Part shown: positions 1-8,435 of the stretch, piece by piece
Layout of the letters: each line of letters starts with the position of its first letter
Position numbering within the stretch: position 1 is the first letter of the stretch
The notes under the pieces: generated by a model
Databases searched by the model: none
Told to the model about the DNA's origin: nothing
Seen by the model: only the letters and a program-made list of their open reading frames with translations
Position numbers and translations under genes: made by a program
Assembly (NCBI GenBank): GCA_007116635.1
Contig: SKIB01000047.1
Coordinates: 1-54,691, forward strand
Source: Saccharospirillaceae bacterium
GTDB taxonomy: Bacteria; Pseudomonadota; Gammaproteobacteria; Pseudomonadales; Natronospirillaceae
Length of the DNA: 54,691 bases
Direction: 5' to 3'

Positions 1-50
1 AGCCAGAGCCAGAGCCAGAGCCAGAGCCAGAGGCCAGAGATGAACCTTAA
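1..50 (+). CDS. fliH: C-terminal tail of FliH (flagellar export ATPase regulator), partial
   Basis: Only the last codons of an upstream gene lie in the window. The first 34 bases are a hexanucleotide tandem repeat (unit AGAGCC, about five copies). In frame 3 it encodes alternating Pro-Glu followed by Ala-Arg-Asp-Glu-Pro and a stop at 48-50, overlapping the fliI start by 11 bases. Frame 2 would instead give Ala-Arg repeats and a stop at 41-43. I prefer frame 3 because CCA and GAG are common codons here, whereas frame 2 needs runs of AGA, which is rare in the neighbouring genes. The FliH identity is inferred from the usual fliH-fliI-fliJ order; the visible residues do not prove it. Confidence 0.4.
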   Translation, partial: PEPEPEPEPEARDEP

Positions 51-1425
51 ACAGCGCTTGCAGCATTATCAACAACTTCTGCCACAGCAGTTGGAGCCAC
101 AGGCCGAAGGCCGTCTAACCCGCATGGTTGGTCTTACGCTGGAAGCCGTGGGCCTCAATGTGATGGTGGGTGATCGGTGCCTGATTGAAGATCGCCATAA
201 CAGTCTCGAAGCCGAGGTGGTGGGTTTTCAGGACGACAAGGTGTTTTTGATGCCGGTGCAGCCGACCAGTGGTTTGCGGGCTGGCGCTCGGGTGCGGCCC
301 TTGGGTTCGGCCAGTCATTTGGTGCTGGGTGATTCCTTGCTTGGCCGAGTAGTCAACGCCTTTGGTGAGCCCTTGGATGGCAAGCTGGCCATTCACGAAC
401 GGGTGCTTGGCAGCCTGCAGGGCGAATACATCAATCCCTTGCACCGCCAACCCATTCGTCAGCATCTGGATGTGGGCATTCGTGCCATTAATGCCATGCT
501 CAGCGTTGGCCGTGGTCAGCGTTTGGGCCTGTTTGCCGGTTCGGGCGTGGGTAAATCCGTGCTGTTGGGCATGATGACTCGCTTTACCAAGGCCGATATC
601 TGTGTGGTTGGCCTGATTGGTGAGCGTGGTCGCGAGGTCAAAGAGTTCATTGAAGACATTCTTGGCCCAGAGGGCATGGCCCGTTCGGTGGTGGTGGCCA
701 GTCCGGCCGATGACGCGCCCTTGATGCGTTTGCGCGCGGCTCAGTATTGCACCAGCATTGCTGAATATTTCCGCGCTCAGGGGCGCAATGTGCTGTTGTT
801 GATGGATTCACTAACGCGCTACGCTCAGGCGCAGCGGGAAATTGCTTTGGCCATTGGTGAGCCACCAGCGACCAAGGGCTATCCACCCTCGGTCTTTGCC
901 CGGTTGCCGCAACTGGTTGAGCGTGCCGGCAATGGCGCTGAGGGCGGTGGTTCCATTACCGCCTTTTACACCGTACTGACTGAGGGCGATGATCAGCAAG
1001 ACCCAGTGGCCGACTCGGCGCGAGCCATTCTGGATGGCCATGTGGTCCTTTCTCGTGCTCTGGCTGAGCAGGGCCATTACCCGGCCATCGACATCGAAGC
1101 CAGCATCAGCCGAGCCATGCCGCAGATCGTCATTCCTGAGCATCTGGCGCAGGCGCAGCGCCTTAAGCAGCTTTGGTCAAAGTATCGTCAAAGTCAGGAC
1201 TTGATCAGTATTGGTGCTTACCAGCAGGGGGCGGATGCCCAGTTGGATGCGGCCATTAATCTGTATCCCCATATGCAGCAGTTTTTACGCCAAGGGCTGC
1301 GGGAATCTCTGGATTTTGAAACCTGCCAGCAGCAGTTGTTGCAGTTGGCGGCAGCAGGCCAAGAGAAGCGCACTCTGGCCCAGACTGCGGCTCGCTCACC
1401 CTTGGCTAGGCAGAAGGCTGAATGA
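40..1425 (+). CDS. fliI: Flagellum-specific ATP synthase FliI
   Basis: FliI is the hexameric ATPase at the cytoplasmic face of the flagellar type III export gate; it helps unload chaperone-substrate complexes and works with FliH and FliJ. The 461-residue product matches the usual FliI length (E. coli about 457). It has an F1-beta-like N-terminal domain to about residue 95, the Walker A loop GSGVGKS at 167-173, Walker B VLLLMD at 251-256 followed by [11 protein letters not shown], and a C-terminal helical domain rich in Gln. The ATG at 40 keeps the conserved N-terminal helix. fliJ overlaps its stop by four bases, so the two are translationally coupled. Nothing is unusual apart from the repeat immediately upstream. 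Confidence 0.97.
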   Translation: MNLKQRLQHYQQLLPQQLEPQAEGRLTRMVGLTLEAVGLNVMVGDRCLIEDRHNSLEAEVVGFQDDKVFLMPVQPTSGLRAGARVRPLGSASHLVLGDSLLGRVVNAFGEPLDGKLAIHERVLGSLQGEYINPLHRQPIRQHLDVGIRAINAMLSVGRGQRLGLFAGSGVGKSVLLGMMTRFTKADICVVGLIGERGREVKEFIEDILGPEGMARSVVVASPADDAPLMRLRAAQYCTSIAEYFRAQGRNVLLLMDSLTRYAQAQREIALAIGEPPATKGYPPSVFARLPQLVERAGNGAEGGGSITAFYTVLTEGDDQQDPVADSARAILDGHVVLSRALAEQGHYPAIDIEASISRAMPQIVIPEHLAQAQRLKQLWSKYRQSQDLISIGAYQQGADAQLDAAINLYPHMQQFLRQGLRESLDFETCQQQLLQLAAAGQEKRTLAQTAARSPLARQKAE

Positions 1426-1859
1426 AGCGCTCAGCCCGCCTAAAGCTGGTCGAGCAGGTGGCCGAGGCCCACGAGCAAAAGGCGGCACAGGCCTTAAGCT
1501 TGGCGCAGCAACAGTTGGAAAAAGAACAGCAGCGCTTGCAGTCTCTGCTGGACTATCAGCAAGATTACCAAAAGCAGGGTAATGAGCGTGCTCAGCAGGG
1601 CATGAACATCCATTATTTTTTGACCATTCAAGGATTTATGGACCAGTTAGACACCCTTGAGCAGCAGCAAAAGTTCGCCATCGAGCAGGCAGAAAAGCAA
1701 CTGCTGCAAGCCAAACAGCACTGGCTGCAGCTCTATCAGCGCCGCAAGTCCATCGGCCAGTTGGCGGAAAAGGTCGAACTGCAAGAATGGCTGGCGCAAG
1801 AAAAGCAACAGCAAAAGATTCTCGATGACCTGATCGTGCAGATGCAGTCTCGTAAGTAG
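1422..1859 (+). CDS. fliJ: Flagellar export protein FliJ
   Basis: FliJ is the stalk-like coiled-coil subunit of the flagellar export ATPase; it inserts into the FliI ring and links it to FlhA. The 145-residue protein is almost wholly charged and Gln-rich helix with heptad character, with no hydrophobic membrane segment, as expected (E. coli FliJ is 147). It starts on an ATGA overlap with the fliI stop. The stop lies 15 bases from the convergent stop of the next, minus-strand gene, so the fliHIJ transcript must end within this short gap or run into that gene. Sequence alone is weakly diagnostic for FliJ, but length, coiled-coil character and position together make the call firm. Confidence 0.93.
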   Translation: MKRSARLKLVEQVAEAHEQKAAQALSLAQQQLEKEQQRLQSLLDYQQDYQKQGNERAQQGMNIHYFLTIQGFMDQLDTLEQQQKFAIEQAEKQLLQAKQHWLQLYQRRKSIGQLAEKVELQEWLAQEKQQQKILDDLIVQMQSRK

Positions 1860-1874
1860 CAGTCACCAAAGCAA

Positions 1875-3368
1875 TTAAGGCAACTGCCAAATACCCTGAA
1901 CTACGTTCAGACAGTTTGCTTGTGCCATCACCTGCCGGTCCTGAGTGTAGACCCGCCCCGGATCAGGGTAGTAATAGAGCAGGGCCGAATTCTCCAGTCT
2001 GCAGGTGCCCAACAAATCTTGGCCATTTAACCCAGATTCCCTAGGGCAGCGCCCCTGAGTGATTTGCCAGTCACTAACAGGGCGGCACAGTTGCTCAAGA
2101 TGGTTACTGCTGGGCAGTCCGTCCTGACTTTCTTTGCAATGCAGAAAGCTGAACTGCCTACTGGTCGTGCTGCTTGGCAAGCAACTGCCTTGGCTGCCAA
2201 AGGTTGGGGGCACTGGGCTTTGCTCATCCCAGCCCAGATTAAAAGTCCCCCATGATTGGCCCAGGGGTTGCTCCTCTATGTCCAGTGCTTCTAGCCACCA
2301 AAGGTATTGCCCTGGGTCCACCAGCCATAGCTCTTGGCTTTCGTCAACTGCTTGCAGCCATCGGCTACTGCTGCCGTTGGCCAGGTGCAGCTCCACACGC
2401 AACTGGGCGACCTTTGCTATTGGCGGTTCAAACAACCACATTAGTTCAGTGAGTAGGGGTGGACTTTGCAAGGCGTTAACAGCTGGTGTGAATATTGGGT
2501 GAACCCTCAGTCGGCTTAGATTGGCGTCCACAAAATGTGTAGCTGGCATTAGAGGGGGCTGCAAGTTATCTAGCATGTCCTGATCAATGGGGCTGATACC
2601 AATAAGGCTGGCGTTATCCGGCCGTAATTGCAATAGATTGGCAATTGGAATGCTACTGATTAGGCTATTGGCCCGATCTTGATCCTGCCAATATATGCTT
2701 AACTGATCATCCTCTAGTTGGTAGCTAACCAAATCCTGTAAGTAGTCTAAGGGGTCTGTCACAGGATTGGCCTCATAAGGGCCAAAGCGGCTGGAGCGGC
2801 CTTCAGGCCATAACACGCCCAGCAGGGATGAGAGGCCTCTTTCGAGTTGATCTTGGGTGGTCGCCATGCCTTCATGAAAACAGTCCAGTGGTACCTGTCC
2901 GGGACAAAGATGTTGAGCGGCCATTCGGGCCAAAATGCTGCTGCTTGGGTTGAGATGATAGCGTTCGCCATTGGCTGGGATGTCGTAGAAGCCCAGTAAT
3001 TCAATCATCCCATCTGCTGTGTCTATCTCAGCTTGAAGCCATCCACGACTTTGCTCAAGGTTCACAAAGCGGTATGCTCCGTTCTGCAGGGTTCTGGTGC
3101 AGAACTCAACTTCAACCAGGCATGTTCTAGCCATAATGGCTGGTCGACCATAGGCAATAATGCCATATAGATTAAGGTCGCCCTCCAACTCAAGCCTTCC
3201 AGGTAAAGGAGGTTGATTAGGCCATTGAGGCTCATCATCGGCACGTTGCTCTTCATCGGTATCACCCGTGTCATCTCCACAGCCAGATACCACGCCTAGT
3301 ATTAGCATTAAGAGAAAGACTGTTTTGAGGATGCATTTGTCCCCCTTAGCGTTTTGCAATATCTTCAT
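1875..3368 (-). CDS. Large predicted lipoprotein of unknown function
   Basis: I do not recognise this 497-residue protein. It begins with a hydrophobic segment ending in the lipobox VSGC (lipidated Cys about residue 30), followed by an acidic Asp/Glu-rich linker, so it is probably anchored in a membrane and exposed to the periplasm or surface. Residues from about 55 to 130 resemble a small beta-sandwich of the carboxypeptidase-regulatory type. The rest is rich in Trp, Leu and Pro, and carries several scattered cysteines (for example the two in CLVEVEFC) that could form disulfides. The ATG at 3368 is preceded by AGAGG at good spacing. It is divergent from the FKBP gene and convergent with fliJ. 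No enzyme motif is visible. Confidence 0.75.
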   Translation of the reverse strand: MKILQNAKGDKCILKTVFLLMLILGVVSGCGDDTGDTDEEQRADDEPQWPNQPPLPGRLELEGDLNLYGIIAYGRPAIMARTCLVEVEFCTRTLQNGAYRFVNLEQSRGWLQAEIDTADGMIELLGFYDIPANGERYHLNPSSSILARMAAQHLCPGQVPLDCFHEGMATTQDQLERGLSSLLGVLWPEGRSSRFGPYEANPVTDPLDYLQDLVSYQLEDDQLSIYWQDQDRANSLISSIPIANLLQLRPDNASLIGISPIDQDMLDNLQPPLMPATHFVDANLSRLRVHPIFTPAVNALQSPPLLTELMWLFEPPIAKVAQLRVELHLANGSSSRWLQAVDESQELWLVDPGQYLWWLEALDIEEQPLGQSWGTFNLGWDEQSPVPPTFGSQGSCLPSSTTSRQFSFLHCKESQDGLPSSNHLEQLCRPVSDWQITQGRCPRESGLNGQDLLGTCRLENSALLYYYPDPGRVYTQDRQVMAQANCLNVVQGIWQLP

Positions 3369-3472
3369 TTGCCTCTGGTTGACCTAGGTTGAGACTGTTA
3401 TGATGATTGAAATTGCTAATAGCCAGTAACGCTTTAAGCAAGTTTAAAAGTCCATAAACATAAGGTTAGTTC

Positions 3473-4213
3473 ATGAAAACCAACTCAATAAAAAATCTTT
3501 CAGCTGTCATTTTAGCAACAGCCGCATTGTGGGGTTGCAATAGCAATGCTAGTGAAGCTGAGGCTGCTGCTACCAACCAATCATACGCAACCATTGATCC
3601 TAGTGATGCTGCAGATAACCAGTTGATTTCATATGGTATTGGTCATCAAATTGGCACTCAGGTTGCAGCGGACTTAGGCGATGCTTTGGATGTGGATTTG
3701 ATCGCTCAGGGTGTGGCCGATGCTAAGGCTGGTCTTGATCCTCAGGTTCCAATGGAAGCCTTTGCGGCAGCCATTGAGCGTTTGAATGAAGAGCGCATGG
3801 CTGAGCAGCAAGCCATGGAAACTGAATTGCGTGCTGAGGGCGAAGCTTATCTAGCTGCCAATGCAGAGCAAGAAGGCGTTGTGATTACCGAGTCTGGATT
3901 GCAGTATCAGGTATTGCATCGCTCTGAGTCTGGTGTGAGTCCTTCTGCAATGGATCAAGTACGGGTTCATTACACAGGTACATTGATTAATGGCGACGTC
4001 TTTGACTCCTCTGTTGAGCGTGGTCAGCCTGCTGAATTTGGTCTGCAACAAGTAATACCTGGTTGGACAGAGGCGCTTCAGTTAATGGAAGCTGGCGATA
4101 AGTTCCGCATCGTACTGCCTGCTGATCTGGCTTATGGTGAGATGTCACCAAGCCCGATGATTCCGCCCTATTCAGTGTTAGTTTTTGAGGTTGAACTACT
4201 GGCAGTGCTGTAA
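3473..4213 (+). CDS. FKBP-type peptidyl-prolyl cis-trans isomerase, FkpA/Mip-like lipoprotein
   Basis: This catalyses cis-trans isomerisation of X-Pro bonds and probably acts as a folding chaperone outside the inner membrane. The 246-residue protein has a signal sequence ending in a lipobox-like LWGC (Cys 22), an Ala/Glu-rich helical FKBP_N dimerisation region at about 45-135, and a C-terminal FKBP domain with the typical VHYTGTLINGDVFDSS start, the central VIPGWTEALQLM loop and the final LVFEVELL strand. Mip and FkpA have the same two-part design. The gene is alone on its strand, divergent from a lipoprotein gene, and is followed by a clear intrinsic terminator. The Trp before Gly-Cys in the lipobox is slightly unusual, so lipidation is likely but not certain. 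Confidence 0.92.
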   Translation: MKTNSIKNLSAVILATAALWGCNSNASEAEAAATNQSYATIDPSDAADNQLISYGIGHQIGTQVAADLGDALDVDLIAQGVADAKAGLDPQVPMEAFAAAIERLNEERMAEQQAMETELRAEGEAYLAANAEQEGVVITESGLQYQVLHRSESGVSPSAMDQVRVHYTGTLINGDVFDSSVERGQPAEFGLQQVIPGWTEALQLMEAGDKFRIVLPADLAYGEMSPSPMIPPYSVLVFEVELLAVL

Positions 4214-4244
4214 AAATTGCGCTGGATTTGAACCTCTTGTGGTG

Positions 4245-4274
4245 AAAAAAGCAGTCTTAGGGCTGCTTTTTTTT
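4245..4274 (+). terminator. Intrinsic terminator after the FKBP gene
   Basis: A GCAGTC stem, TTAG loop and GGCTGC stem (4251-4266) are flanked by an A-run and a run of eight or more T, 31 bases after the stop codon. Confidence 0.88.
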
Positions 4275-4403
4275 ATTGTTTTGGAAATAATCTGCATTGA
4301 TTTCAATTTAATTTTTTGCGTTTTTTGACCGTCTTATGTTATTTTTTTTAGCAAGATATTTTGAGTTATATGTAATTACATCCCTAAACCTCAGGAAGAG
4401 CCA

Positions 4404-5600
4404 ATGACGGTTAAACTAGAAGTTCAGAGCCTGTACAAAGTATTTGGTGATCGACCCAAACAAGCCTTGGCAATGTTAGCTGAGGGTCTTACTAAAGAGG
4501 ACGTGTTTCAAAAAACCGGTCAAAACGTGGGGGTCAAGGATGCTTGCCTAAGCATCAACAAAGGCGAAATTTTCGTTATTATGGGTTTGTCGGGTTCGGG
4601 TAAGTCAACCTTGGTTAGGTTGCTCAATCGTCTTATAGAACCCAGTGCTGGTAAAGTATTACTGGATGGTGAAGACATCTCTGCCATGTCGGATAACCAA
4701 TTGCGTGAGCTAAGGTTAAAGCGTATCAGCATGGTTTTTCAGTCTTTTGCGCTAATGCCTCATCTTAACGTGATGGAAAATGTTTGCTTTGGCTTATCCT
4801 TAGCTGGTATGCCACAAGACCAACAAGTACAAAAAGCGTCAGCGGCTTTGGCTCAGGTTGGACTGGCAGAGCATGGTAATTCTTACCCAGATGAACTTTC
4901 TGGAGGTATGCAACAACGGGTTGGCTTAGCAAGAGCCCTGGCCATTGATCCGGAAGTCTTGCTGATGGATGAGGCCTTCTCGGCACTGGATCCATTAATA
5001 CGTGCAGGCATGCAGGATGAGTTATTGCAATTGCAGGCACAGAAACAGCGTACCATTGTCTTTATTTCTCATGATCTAGATGAGGCCATGCGTATTGGAG
5101 ATCGGATTGCCATCATGCAAGGTGGTGAAGTGGTGCAGGTGGGCACGCCCGAGGACATTCTTCATAAGCCTGCTAATGATTATGTTCGCTCCTTCTTTCG
5201 TGGTGTTAATCTTGCTCAGGTTTACAGTGCCAAAGACATTGCCAAAAAACCCAGCACACTCATTGTTCGTAAACACCCAAAAATGGGGGTGGCGACTGCC
5301 ATCAATCAACTGCAAGAAAATGACCGCGAGTTTGGTTATGTCATTACCCCAGATCGTCAATGGTTGGGTCTTGTGTCCCTTTCCAGCTTGGTTAAAGCAG
5401 ATCAGAAAGACCAGACTCTGGATTCTGCCCTTTTAGCTGATGCAGCTACTCTTGGCGCTGATGAACCAATATCCGAAATCATTGGCTCAGTTGCCACCTC
5501 TGCTTTCGCTCTGCCAGTTGTGGATGCTAAGCAACAATTTATAGGTGTGGTCAGTAAAACCGCATTGCTGCAATCCTTGGACGGAGATACTAGTTCATGA
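4404..5600 (+). CDS. proV: Glycine betaine/L-proline ABC transporter ATP-binding protein ProV
   Basis: ProV energises osmoprotectant uptake through the ProW permease. The 398-residue protein has the long ProV-type N-terminus (about 45 residues before the ABC core), Walker [10 protein letters not shown] at 61-69, signature LSGGMQ at 165-170, Walker B LLMDE at 186-190, and a C-terminal region (about 285-395) with the two-CBS layout that senses ionic strength in ProV/OpuA homologues. The ATG at 4404 follows AGGAAG at good spacing. It overlaps proW by an ATGA. The roughly 190-base upstream region is very AT-rich with a TTGACC hexamer at 4325-4330, but I could not place a convincing -10, so the osmotic promoter remains undefined. 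Confidence 0.96.
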   Translation: MTVKLEVQSLYKVFGDRPKQALAMLAEGLTKEDVFQKTGQNVGVKDACLSINKGEIFVIMGLSGSGKSTLVRLLNRLIEPSAGKVLLDGEDISAMSDNQLRELRLKRISMVFQSFALMPHLNVMENVCFGLSLAGMPQDQQVQKASAALAQVGLAEHGNSYPDELSGGMQQRVGLARALAIDPEVLLMDEAFSALDPLIRAGMQDELLQLQAQKQRTIVFISHDLDEAMRIGDRIAIMQGGEVVQVGTPEDILHKPANDYVRSFFRGVNLAQVYSAKDIAKKPSTLIVRKHPKMGVATAINQLQENDREFGYVITPDRQWLGLVSLSSLVKADQKDQTLDSALLADAATLGADEPISEIIGSVATSAFALPVVDAKQQFIGVVSKTALLQSLDGDTSS

Positions 5601-6739
5601 TAAACCAAGATCAGATCACCCTAGCACAGGCAACTGACCCCTGGGGTAATCCAGTTGCCAGTGATGAAGAATCAAGCTTGCTAATGCAGCAAGATAGCTC
5701 AGTCCTAGATCCCTGGGGGCAGTCATCATCTGAGCCCATACCGCCACAGGACTCTGTTGCCACAGCAGGCTCCTGGCTTGACGGCATTGAGCAAGCACCA
5801 GAGGTACAAAATACCCTTGCTGAGCCTTTTGCTGCCCCCTGGTTCGATATGCGGGCCATTATCAATGATTTTGTGGCGGTGGTTGTACGTCAAACCCGTG
5901 ATTTTTTTGATATTACTAAACAGCCAGTTGAGTGGGTGCTGGACTTCTTTGCTTGGCTACTGAGTAGCGGTTTGCATCCACTGATTTTCATTTTGCTCTT
6001 TGCCTTACTTTGCTGGCAGTTGTCAGGTTGGAAGCTAGCCATTGGTGCAGTTGTGGGTCTGGTTTTTTTGGGTGCCATGAACGTCTGGGATGAAGCCATG
6101 ATCACCCTAGCCCTAGTGCTCAGTGCGTTATTTTTCTGTTTGATTATTGGTATTCCTCTGGGCATTTTGATGTCTAAATCAGACCGCTTTGCCGGCTTTT
6201 TGCGACCAGTATTAGATGCCATGCAAACCACGCCTGCCTTTGTCTATCTGGTGCCAGTTGTCATGTTGTTTGGTATTGGCAGGATACCTGGGGTGATCGT
6301 GACCATCATTTTCTCTGTGCCCCCTCTTATTCGTCTGACTAACCTTGGCATACGCCAAGTACCTGATGATCTGGTTGAGGCTTCAAGGTCATTTGGTGCC
6401 AGTGCTCGGCAAATTCTTTGGCGTGTGCAGTTGCCACTGGCCACACCAACCATCATGGCGGGTGTCAATCAGGCCTTGATGCTTTCTTTGTCCATGGTGG
6501 TCATTGCTTCAATGATCGCAGTGCCTGGTCTTGGTTTGATGGTGCTCAGAGGCATTGGACGTTTGGATGTCGGGCTGGCCACAGTGGGTGGTCTGGCCAT
6601 CGTTATTTTAGCTATTTTACTGGATCGCATGACTCAATCCTTGGGTCGCGAAGCAAGAGAGAGAGGGACACGGCATTGGTATCAGACAGGCCCTATTGGC
6701 TGGTCTTTATCCTTGCTGCAAACCCTTAAATCAAAATAG
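5597..6739 (+). CDS. proW: Glycine betaine/L-proline ABC transporter permease ProW
   Basis: Inner-membrane channel subunit for betaine and proline betaine uptake. The 380-residue protein starts with about 90 polar residues (including two repeated DPWG motifs near the N-terminus), a cytoplasmic extension of the kind seen in E. coli ProW. Several strongly hydrophobic segments follow from about residue 118. The EAA loop that docks on ProV is visible in [20 protein letters not shown]. The start codon overlaps the proV stop by four bases, and proX follows ten bases after the stop. Length and layout agree with ProW (E. coli 354). Confidence 0.95.
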   Translation: MINQDQITLAQATDPWGNPVASDEESSLLMQQDSSVLDPWGQSSSEPIPPQDSVATAGSWLDGIEQAPEVQNTLAEPFAAPWFDMRAIINDFVAVVVRQTRDFFDITKQPVEWVLDFFAWLLSSGLHPLIFILLFALLCWQLSGWKLAIGAVVGLVFLGAMNVWDEAMITLALVLSALFFCLIIGIPLGILMSKSDRFAGFLRPVLDAMQTTPAFVYLVPVVMLFGIGRIPGVIVTIIFSVPPLIRLTNLGIRQVPDDLVEASRSFGASARQILWRVQLPLATPTIMAGVNQALMLSLSMVVIASMIAVPGLGLMVLRGIGRLDVGLATVGGLAIVILAILLDRMTQSLGREARERGTRHWYQTGPIGWSLSLLQTLKSK

Positions 6740-6749
6740 GAGACTGAGA

Positions 6750-7730
6750 ATGAAGTTGAAACCACTGGTAGGATTAGTAGCTGGTATGGCCATGGCCACT
6801 CAAGCATGGGCATTGCCTGGCGAGGGTGTCCAGGTTCAGGGCACTCATAGTCCTATTGCCGAAGAAGCTTTTCAGACAGTAATCGTTAATCGTGCCCTTG
6901 AAGCCCTGGGTTATGAAGTGCTGCCGATACAGGAAGTGGATTACAGTCCGGGCTATGCTGCCATTGCTAATGGCGACCTTACCTTTACTGCCGTAAACTG
7001 GTATCCGCTGCACAATAGCATGTATGAAAATGCCGGCGGCGATTCAGTCTTTTTCCGTGAGGGGCACTTTATTGAGGGTGCTGCACAGGGTTATTTGATT
7101 GATAAAGCCACGGCTGAAGCTCACAATATCACCAAGATCAGTGATCTCGCTGATCCTGAGATTGCTAAAATCTTTGATCACAGTGGTGACGGTAAGGCAG
7201 ACTTAACTGGCTGTCAGGCCGGTTGGGGCTGTGAGGGTGTTATCGAGCATCAGTTGGACGCCTTCGAACTGCGCGACCGCATTAACCATAATCAGGGCGC
7301 CTATGCGGCCATTATTTCCGACACAATTACCCGCTTTGAGCGTGGTGAGCCTATTCTTTATTACACCTGGACTCCCTATTGGGTGAGTGGCATTTTGGTG
7401 CCTAATCGGGATGTGGTTTGGCTGGAAGTTCCCTTTTCTTCCAACCCCAATGGCACTGATACCGAAATGCCAAATGGCCGCAACTATGGCTTTGATATCA
7501 ACAGCATGAGAGTGGTGGCAAACAAAGAATGGGCAGCCGAAAATCCTGCTGCAGCACACTTGTTTGCTAACGTTAGCCTGTCGGTCAATGATGTTAGCGC
7601 GCAAAATATGCTAATCCGTGACGGTCAGGACAGCGCTGCAGACATTGAACGCCATGCCGATGCTTGGATCCGCGCCAACCAAGACACCTTTGATGCCTGG
7701 GTTGCGGCAGCCAAAGCGGTAGCTCAGTAA
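6750..7730 (+). CDS. proX: Periplasmic glycine betaine/L-proline-binding protein ProX
   Basis: ProX captures glycine betaine in the periplasm and delivers it to ProVW. The ATG at 6750 follows TAGGAG and gives a 326-residue precursor (E. coli 330) with a Sec signal peptide ending AWA before LPGEG (cleavage near 21/22). An in-frame start at 6696 would lie inside proW and lacks a ribosome binding site. The mature protein has Trp/Tyr-rich segments (VNWYPLHNSMYENAG, YYTWTPYW) that provide the aromatic box for the quaternary ammonium, and paired cysteines (CQAGWGC) as in E. coli ProX. The last codons and stop are part of a 21-base tandem duplication. Confidence 0.96.
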   Translation: MKLKPLVGLVAGMAMATQAWALPGEGVQVQGTHSPIAEEAFQTVIVNRALEALGYEVLPIQEVDYSPGYAAIANGDLTFTAVNWYPLHNSMYENAGGDSVFFREGHFIEGAAQGYLIDKATAEAHNITKISDLADPEIAKIFDHSGDGKADLTGCQAGWGCEGVIEHQLDAFELRDRINHNQGAYAAIISDTITRFERGEPILYYTWTPYWVSGILVPNRDVVWLEVPFSSNPNGTDTEMPNGRNYGFDINSMRVVANKEWAAENPAAAHLFANVSLSVNDVSAQNMLIRDGQDSAADIERHADAWIRANQDTFDAWVAAAKAVAQ

Positions 7731-7756
7731 ACAGAAGCGGCAGCCCAGTAAGCAGA
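7715..7756 (+). repeat. 21-bp tandem duplication across the proX stop codon
   Basis: Two adjacent 21-base copies (7715-7735 and 7736-7756) differ at four positions. Each contains four sense codons plus TAA in the proX frame (Ala-Val-Ala-Gln-stop, then Ala-Ala-Ala-Gln-stop), so the end of the gene, including its stop, has been duplicated and has since diverged. Confidence 0.85.
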
Positions 7757-7810
7757 AGCTAGAACTTCAGCAGAGCAGCCTTATTCGGGCCTTGTGTCTA
7801 ACTAAAGTTA

Positions 7811-7838
7811 AAAAAAGCAGCCCAAGGGCTGCTTTTTG
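7811..7838 (+). terminator. Intrinsic terminator of proVWX
   Basis: GCAGCCC, AA, GGGCTGC stem-loop (7818-7833) is preceded by an A-run and followed by TTTTT. The flanking A and T tracts mean it could also stop the convergent sulA-like transcript, which ends at 7869. Confidence 0.9.
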
Positions 7839-7868
7839 CATTTTATTATCAGGATCTATAGCTGCACT

Positions 7869-8249
7869 TTAGTTGGCTAACTCTTCTTGCGCAGGGCTGA
7901 GCACTGGCAGGATTTGGCAGCGATGGCGCAGTGCTAAGCGTTGCCAGTGACTCCAAGGCCAGGGGCTGAGCAGTTGGCTTGGCACCACCACAATCTGATG
8001 CTGGCCACAGATGATCAACTCCTGTAACTGCTCTGCCGTGCTGAGTTTGACTCTTAACCAATGGGCTTTGGGAAGTTGGAAGTAGTCACAGGTCTTGGCC
8101 AGAGGGTACCAGTCTTGATTGATTAGGGTGATCCAAGCTAGGCGCTCAGGGCGAAAGCTTTGCTGCATTTGCCACAGCAGGCTAAGCTGCCAAGGGGCTT
8201 GGCTGGCAGGCTGGCGGTTAGCGGATGAATTTGTCTGTAAAGCCAACAT
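7869..8249 (-). CDS. SulA-like SOS cell-division inhibitor
   Basis: The 126-residue protein resembles SulA, which binds FtsZ and blocks septation during the SOS response. The visible likeness is the block around LSLLWQMQQSFRPERLAWIT, followed by a strand-turn-strand region with QIVVVPSQ. It is shorter than E. coli SulA (169) and similarity is modest. I place the start at the ATG at 8249. The longer reading frame from TTG at 8312 is rejected because that TTG is the -35 hexamer of a promoter whose LexA box ends 15 bases upstream of the ATG. Two perfect LexA boxes upstream make SOS control the strongest evidence for identity. It is divergent from the PEP-synthase-like gene; the usual lexA neighbour is absent from the window. 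Confidence 0.7.
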   Translation of the reverse strand: MLALQTNSSANRQPASQAPWQLSLLWQMQQSFRPERLAWITLINQDWYPLAKTCDYFQLPKAHWLRVKLSTAEQLQELIICGQHQIVVVPSQLLSPWPWSHWQRLALRHRCQILPVLSPAQEELAN

Positions 8250-8264
8250 CAGTGCATACCTATG

Positions 8265-8280
8265 CTGTTTGTTTATACAG
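8265..8280. promoter_or_regulatory. LexA (SOS) box 1, over the sulA-like transcription start
   Basis: CTGTTTGTTTATACAG has the CTG-N10-CAG form of the gammaproteobacterial LexA operator with an AT-rich centre. It lies just downstream of the -10 hexamer, so bound LexA would block the sulA-like promoter. Confidence 0.88.
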
Positions 8281-8283
8281 TAT

Positions 8284-8312
8284 ATTCTAGGGGTTGTGTG
8301 TTTGTTGGTCAA
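8284..8312 (-). promoter_or_regulatory. Sigma-70 promoter of the sulA-like gene
   Basis: On the minus strand TTGACC (8312-8307), a 17-base spacer and TAGAAT (8289-8284) form a near-consensus promoter. The expected start falls inside LexA box 1. Confidence 0.8.
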
Positions 8313-8318
8313 TATGTG

Positions 8319-8334
8319 CTGTATAAAAAAACAG
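8319..8334. promoter_or_regulatory. LexA (SOS) box 2, between the divergent genes
   Basis: CTGTATAAAAAAACAG is a second perfect CTG-N10-CAG operator, seven bases upstream of the sulA-like -35 hexamer and about 100 bases upstream of the divergent gene at 8436. It could tighten repression of the SulA-like gene, control the divergent gene, or both. Confidence 0.85.
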
Positions 8335-8435
8335 TGGTATTGTGCAAGGCAATGTCCCTTGTTGATCTGGCCTTGACCATCCTTGGTTGCTGAGTCAAGC
8401 TGCAGGGCACAGCCATAGAATGCCTAGGTTTGCCG

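Noticed and set aside
8307..8312. TTG at 8312 as start of the SulA-like protein (147 aa)
   Set aside because: This TTG is part of the -35 hexamer TTGACC; transcription would start downstream of it.
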